Below, piece by piece: positions 60,072 to 64,000 of a DNA stretch of 64,000 bases. Within the stretch, counting starts at the first letter, position 1. Each line of letters opens with the position of its first letter. The translations under genes were made by a program, and so were the position numbers. Where the stretch lies: NCBI GenBank assembly GCA_964479695.1, contig CAYZSO010000008.1, positions 1-64,000 on the forward strand, written 5' to 3'. The DNA is from JAAYZH01 sp964479695 (GTDB lineage Bacteria; Bacillota; Clostridia; Saccharofermentanales; Fastidiosipilaceae). The notes beneath the pieces are model-generated. The model saw nothing but the letters and a program-made list of their open reading frames with translations. It searched no databases and was not told the DNA's origin.

Positions 60072-62095
60072 CCAAGCGTGCCGGGATCAGCCAGCACGTC
60101 AAGGAATTGTTCTTCGCTTAAAATAGGCACGCCTAAATTCCTTGCCTTGTCCGCTTTGCTTCCGGCCTTCTCCCCGACAATGACATACGAGGTCTTCGCA
60201 GAGACAGAACCTTGTGCAGCAGCGCCATTCGCTCTGATTTTCGCTTCTGCCTCTTCGCGGCTCATGGAGGTCAACGTTCCCGTAACAACCATACGAAGGC
60301 CAGTCCAAGGCAAATCCGCGCCTTCGGAGGCTGCGTAAGTATCCGATTTCATATTCACGCCCAGATCTTCCAGCTCATGAAGCAAATTTCGATTGGATTC
60401 ACCGGCAAAAAACGCGTGGATGGACTGAGCGGTCGCAGGTCCGATATCCGGCAGAGCCTGAAGTTCTTCCGTCGTCGCCGCAGCCAATGCCCAAATATCC
60501 GGAAAGGCCTGGGCAAGTCCTCTGGCCGCGGCTGTGCCGATCTGAGGAATTCCCAGCGCGTTCAGCAAACGACTCAAAGGATTACTCTTCGAACGCTCAA
60601 TGTTTTCCAGGAGTTTGGTCACGGATTTTTCTCCCCAACCGGGTAGTTCCATGAGCTTCTCCCGATGTGTTTCCAAACGATAGAGATCGCTGAAACGAGT
60701 AATGAAGCCGCCCTCCAAGAGCATTTGTAAGTTGGCCGGTCCCAGCCCTTCAATATTCATGCAATCGCGTGACGTGAAGTGGATCAAACGCCTGAGCCTC
60801 TGAGCCGGGCAGTCGACGCCGGTACAGTAGCTCGCAGCTTCTCCTTCACGTCGGACAATTTCCGAGCCGCAGGCCGGGCAATGGGTCGGCATGATATAGG
60901 GCGTGCTGTCGGGTGGTCTCTGTGAGAAATCGACTTGGACAACTTCCGGGATCACGTCGCCGGCTTTTTGAATCAGTACCTTGTCGCCGACACGGATGTC
61001 CTTGTCGCGAATGAAATCTTCGTTATGCAAAGTGACCCGAGAAATCGTGGAACCGGCAACCGTAACCGGCTGCAAGAGGGCAAGCGGAGTGATTTTGCCG
61101 CTGCGACCTACCTGTACGATGATGTCGTCCACCGTAGTAAACACCTGTTCCGGCGGGTACTTGTAGGCGCAAGCCCAACGTGGGTACTTGCTTGTCGATC
61201 CAAGTTCCGTGCGCAAGGCAAGATCGTTGATTTTTACGACCGCACCGTCGATACCGTAGGGCAATGAACCTCTGATCGAACCGATCTCGGCGACTTTGGC
61301 CAGAACATCTTCAGGGTCTGTAACGGGTTCGGAGTAGCGGATCACGGGGAAACCTTGAGTTTCCAGATAACGGAGACTCTCATAATGGGTTGCGAAAGTA
61401 AGTCCTTCAACAAGTTGTACATTGAAACAGAAGAGCGACAAGTCGCGTGACGCGGTGATCTTGCTGTCCAATTGGCGCAAGGACCCCGCCGCCGCGTTGC
61501 GGGGATTCGCAAAGAGTTTCTGACCCAAGTCTTCCTGGCTCCGGTTCAGGTTCGCGAATGCCTCTTCGGTCATGTACACTTCCCCGCGAACGATGAGGCG
61601 GGAAGGAACTTGACCTTCTAGCTTCTTCGGTACGGAGGCCAAAGTCGCCAAGTTCATGGTCACATCTTCGCCGGTCGTTCCGTCGCCGCGGGTAGCTCCT
61701 CGATAATATATTCCGTTCCGGTATTCGAGCGCGACCGATAAGCCATCGATCTTCTGCTCGACGATCCATTCCGGCGTACCTTGCACTTGACTCTTGGTTC
61801 GCTGGAGGAAGTCCTCCAATTCAGTCAGGGAGAAAACATCCTGAAGGCTTTCCATTTTGACTTCATGGGTTACTTTTGTAAAAACAGCCGAGGCTTGCCC
61901 TCCGATTGTGACAGTCGGAGAATCGGCTGTCGCCCACTCGGGATGTTCACGCTCTATTGTCTCCAGCTCAGTCAGTAAGCGGTCATATTCCTGGTCCTCG
62001 ACTAGAGGCTGGTCCAGGTCATAGTACGCTTCATTTAATTCTCTGAGTTTTGCGCGGAGATCCTTGACATAGGTTTCGTCAATTCGATCCGCCAT
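60068..62095 (-). CDS. ligA: NAD+-dependent DNA ligase
   Basis: Seals nicks during replication and repair. 675 residues: the adenylation domain with the nucleophile Lys in VEQKIDGLSVALEYRNG near residue 115, RGDGTTGEDVT, the OB fold, a four-Cys zinc finger (CPACGSEIVRREGEASYC-like), helix-hairpin-helix repeats, and a C-terminal BRCT domain (GLRMVVTGTLTSMSREEAEAKI). Complete. It follows the YdbC-type gene by 4 bases. Confidence 0.97.
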   Translation of the reverse strand: MADRIDETYVKDLRAKLRELNEAYYDLDQPLVEDQEYDRLLTELETIEREHPEWATADSPTVTIGGQASAVFTKVTHEVKMESLQDVFSLTELEDFLQRTKSQVQGTPEWIVEQKIDGLSVALEYRNGIYYRGATRGDGTTGEDVTMNLATLASVPKKLEGQVPSRLIVRGEVYMTEEAFANLNRSQEDLGQKLFANPRNAAAGSLRQLDSKITASRDLSLFCFNVQLVEGLTFATHYESLRYLETQGFPVIRYSEPVTDPEDVLAKVAEIGSIRGSLPYGIDGAVVKINDLALRTELGSTSKYPRWACAYKYPPEQVFTTVDDIIVQVGRSGKITPLALLQPVTVAGSTISRVTLHNEDFIRDKDIRVGDKVLIQKAGDVIPEVVQVDFSQRPPDSTPYIMPTHCPACGSEIVRREGEAASYCTGVDCPAQRLRRLIHFTSRDCMNIEGLGPANLQMLLEGGFITRFSDLYRLETHREKLMELPGWGEKSVTKLLENIERSKSNPLSRLLNALGIPQIGTAAARGLAQAFPDIWALAAATTEELQALPDIGPATAQSIHAFFAGESNRNLLHELEDLGVNMKSDTYAASEGADLPWTGLRMVVTGTLTSMSREEAEAKIRANGAAAQGSVSAKTSYVIVGEKAGSKADKARNLGVPILSEEQFLDVLADPGTLG

Positions 62096-62099
62096 TTTC

Positions 62100-62348
62100 T
62101 CAGACCTCGCCGGTGAGCTGATAGGGGTCTTCTTCTTCCAAAATTTCTTTGAGAATAGAAACCTCTTCTGCTGTCATGGAGCAGCCTTTGCCCATCTTAC
62201 TGTGATCCGGAGCCCAGTCACGAATGTCGATTTTCGGGTTACCATTGTTCCAACGGACAACGTTGACTTCCCGGTTCCAACCGGACTTATTGGTGGAAAG
62301 GATACCGACGTTGCGGACGATTTCGTAGCTAAATTCTTTTGTGGCCAT
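62100..62348 (-). CDS. YdbC/PC4-like single-stranded nucleic acid-binding protein
   Basis: An 82-residue member of the PC4/Sub1-like YdbC family: FSYEIVRNVGILSTNKSGWNREVNVVRWN, PKIDIRDWAPDHSKMGKGCSMTAEEV. The eukaryotic PC4 fold binds single-stranded DNA; the lactococcal YdbC does the same. It stands directly ahead of ligA, which fits a role in DNA metabolism. Confidence 0.9.
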   Translation of the reverse strand: MATKEFSYEIVRNVGILSTNKSGWNREVNVVRWNNGNPKIDIRDWAPDHSKMGKGCSMTAEEVSILKEILEEEDPYQLTGEV

Positions 62349-62406
62349 ATTTTTCTCCTATGTGTTTCACTCTGAGGAAAATTATAGCATGAATTTTCAG
62401 GATCTA

Positions 62407-62447
62407 GCGGAGGATCACTTCCGGATCACTTCCGGATCACTTCTCCC
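62407..62447. repeat. 11-bp triplication GGATCACTTCC upstream of the ydbC-like gene
   Basis: Three adjacent GGATCACTTCC-type units, followed by a duplicated GGGTTCTG(C/T). Between two divergent genes, in the gap 62349-62614. Confidence 0.8.
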
Positions 62448-62543
62448 GGGGGTTCTGCCCCGAGGGTTCTGTGCAGATTTGCTGATTTGCTGAACGGGTG
62501 CTGCGAGCCTCCATACCATCCATACCTTCCTGTGTCTTCCGCT

Positions 62544-62572
62544 CCTGCAGATAATGTCAAGTTCGGTATAAT
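62544..62572 (+). promoter_or_regulatory. probable nagA promoter
   Basis: A TATAAT lies about 40 bases ahead of nagA with CCTGCA at 17-bp spacing as a poor -35. Confidence 0.4.
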
Positions 62573-62614
62573 TATAGAAGCAATTTTTCCTTCTAAACAA
62601 GAGAGGTGAAACGT

Positions 62615-63733
62615 ATGATTATTACAAATGCCCGAGTGGTCTCTTCCGACTTTGTCCTCGAAATGCTGGATCTTCGAGTGCAAGATGGCACCATTACTGC
62701 AATTGGCCCACAAGGCTCTTTAGCTCCCGAGCAAGGAGAAGATATTCTTGATCTCTCCGGCAAGATCCTGGCTCCCGGCATGGTGGATGTGCACGTCCAT
62801 GGTGCAATGGGAAAAGATACGATGGATGCCTCTGTGGAGTCACTGGATGTGATTAGCCGCTATCTGGCAGCCCACGGGGTGACTTCCTTCTTGGCGACAA
62901 CCATGACCATGGCTTTTGAACAAATTGCCCAGGTTTTTGAACTGTCGCCAAAAGTCAGCGGGGCGGATCTTCTGGGCTTCCATATGGAAGGCCCTTTCAT
63001 TAATGCGACGAGACGCGGTGCGCAGAATGAAAAGTTTGTCAGAACGGCTACTCTCGAAGAGATGAATCGTTATGTCACGCACCTGCCGATCAAGATTATT
63101 ACACTGGCCCCTGAAACGGAAGGTGCTTTGGAATTTATCGAAGCTCTTCATGACAAGGTAACCATTTCATTGGGACACACGGATGCGACCTATGACGAGG
63201 CAGCTGCGGCAATTGCTGCCGGCGCTCGCTCGGTCACGCATTGTTTCAATGCCATGCCGCAACTGGTTTCCCGCCAGCCTGCGGTCATTGGCGCGGCTGT
63301 GGAAGCGGGGATTTATGGCGAAGCGATTTGTGACGGACTCCACCTCCATCCGGCAACTGTCTATGCGACGTACAAGATGTTTGGTCCTAAACGGATGGTC
63401 CTGATCAGCGATGCATTACGAGCGGCCGGTCTGGGTGACGGAACCTACGAATTCGGCGGGCAGCCCATGCATGTAGTCGATGGCGTAGCTCGCGTGGACA
63501 GCGGATCCATTGCCGGCTCAACCTCAAATGTCTGGCAAAATATGCGCAATTGCGTTTCGTGGAATATTCCTATGGGCGATGCAATCCGCATGGGTTCACT
63601 GACACCCGCGGAACTCATTGGTGTAGCCGATCGCAAAGGCAGTATTGCTCTTGGCAAAGATGCGGATTTTGTTGTGACCAATGATGATTTAGAGGTGCTG
63701 GAAGTTTATCTGGCGGGACGTAAATTTGCCTGA
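62615..63733 (+). CDS. nagA: N-acetylglucosamine-6-phosphate deacetylase
   Basis: Removes acetate from GlcNAc-6-P in amino-sugar recycling. 372 residues: the HxH motif in MVDVHVHGAMG near residue 55, the ligand-binding FHMEGPFIN, LGHTDATYDEA, THCFNAMPQL and the catalytic Asp in ISDALRAAG. The ATG at 62615 follows GAGGTG 6 bases ahead; an in-frame GTG lies 9 bases further up. Its stop overlaps the start of the next gene as TGATG. No nagB is seen in the window. Confidence 0.95.
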   Translation: MIITNARVVSSDFVLEMLDLRVQDGTITAIGPQGSLAPEQGEDILDLSGKILAPGMVDVHVHGAMGKDTMDASVESLDVISRYLAAHGVTSFLATTMTMAFEQIAQVFELSPKVSGADLLGFHMEGPFINATRRGAQNEKFVRTATLEEMNRYVTHLPIKIITLAPETEGALEFIEALHDKVTISLGHTDATYDEAAAAIAAGARSVTHCFNAMPQLVSRQPAVIGAAVEAGIYGEAICDGLHLHPATVYATYKMFGPKRMVLISDALRAAGLGDGTYEFGGQPMHVVDGVARVDSGSIAGSTSNVWQNMRNCVSWNIPMGDAIRMGSLTPAELIGVADRKGSIALGKDADFVVTNDDLEVLEVYLAGRKFA

Positions 63734-64000
63734 TGGAAACGGTAGCAATTATTATTCTAGGCCTGGTTCTATTGGTGGCGTATGTGATCGGAGCCAGGTC
63801 TTTTATTGAGCCACAACAACCGGAATTTACGGAATATGATCTTCCTGAGATGCCGGCGAAAGCGGTGAAAGCGGCGAATGTGGCGAAGTCGGCGAAGGCG
63901 GCCGAGGCGGAGGGTTCTGAATTTGTTGGGAATCAAGATGGCTCCATACTTCGGGGTATCTTTTTCAGCGATTATCACCATCCTTTGAACCATCTGCCTG
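63733..64000 (+). CDS. partial membrane-anchored protein (cut by window end)
   Basis: A frame begins at the ATG overlapping the nagA stop and stays open to the end of the window (89 complete codons). It encodes one N-terminal transmembrane helix (METVAIIILGLVLLVAYVIG), a spacer rich in Ala-Lys (PAKAVKAANVAKSAKAAEA, from a GGCGAA-like repeat), and the start of a globular part (GSILRGIFFSDYHHPLNHLP). Not recognised. Because of the TGATG overlap, it is probably translationally coupled to nagA. Confidence 0.6.
   Translation, partial: METVAIIILGLVLLVAYVIGARSFIEPQQPEFTEYDLPEMPAKAVKAANVAKSAKAAEAEGSEFVGNQDGSILRGIFFSDYHHPLNHLP

Overview
The window reads as chromosomal DNA of a low-to-mid GC Gram-positive anaerobe of the Bacillota, most like a Clostridia/Oscillospirales-type bacterium. 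The support is the gene order rpsF-ssb-rpsR-rplI-dnaB-tilS-hpt-ftsH, the rho-rpmE-prmC-prfA-tsaC cluster, YerC, DUF951 and YdbC proteins, the long Clostridia-type PRPP synthase, an LCP wall-polymer transferase and strong AGGAGG-type ribosome sites. No species can be named from the sequence alone. Most of it is housekeeping DNA with short intergenic gaps.

Layout. 0.2-5 kb: amidohydrolase, secA and a YerC-type regulator in one leftward operon. 5-8 kb: three coupled genes for TadE/DUF5702-like surface-assembly proteins. 8-18 kb: Dabb protein, dtd with a degenerate methylglyoxal-synthase homologue, radC, asnS, a SEC-C protein, icd, holA, comEC, engB. 18-20.5 kb: two overlapping rightward PRPP-synthase paralogues. 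20.6-24.9 kb: PP2C phosphatase, LCP protein and divergent murC. 24.9-36 kb: an accessory carbohydrate island (two Gfo/Idh/MocA oxidoreductases, YesM/YesN two-component pair, ABC binding protein and two permeases, and a glutaminase-A-like DUF4965 enzyme). 36-44 kb: ftsH-hpt-tilS-dnaB-rplI-rpsR-ssb-rpsF, all leftward. 44.4-52 kb: tsaC, prfA, DUF951, prmC, rpmE, dlgD-like dehydrogenase and a very large rho. 52.4-57 kb: TraX-like protein, tRNA-Thr, a gene-poor kilobase with repeats, a small ORF, aspA, a DUF1858 protein and HU. 57-64 kb: a Spo0A_C-type DNA-binding protein, a TPR/propeller membrane protein, ligA, a YdbC/PC4 protein, nagA and a truncated membrane gene.

Four non-gene signals stand out. 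First, a 13-mer GGCGGCTTTGGCC (longer consensus GGCGGCTTTGGCCAAA, palindromic core TTTGGCCAAA) recurs at least nine times exactly, and its 10-mer core about 20 times, across unrelated genes and in both orientations. It resembles an uptake-sequence or HIP1-type iterated element, and comEC in the window carries two copies. Second, two diverged, oppositely oriented copies of a ~250-bp element with ~40-bp terminal inverted repeats lie at about 44.1 and 54.0 kb. Third, an almost identical long AT-rich palindrome accompanies each of them. Fourth, short tandem repeats (8-27 bp units) sit at many gene junctions and often duplicate the stop codon of the upstream gene. Protein-level oddities include a Rho with a ~375-residue low-complexity insertion rich in Asn-Ala, a methylglyoxal-synthase fold that has lost its catalytic residues, and a second PRPP-synthase paralogue with an altered catalytic loop.
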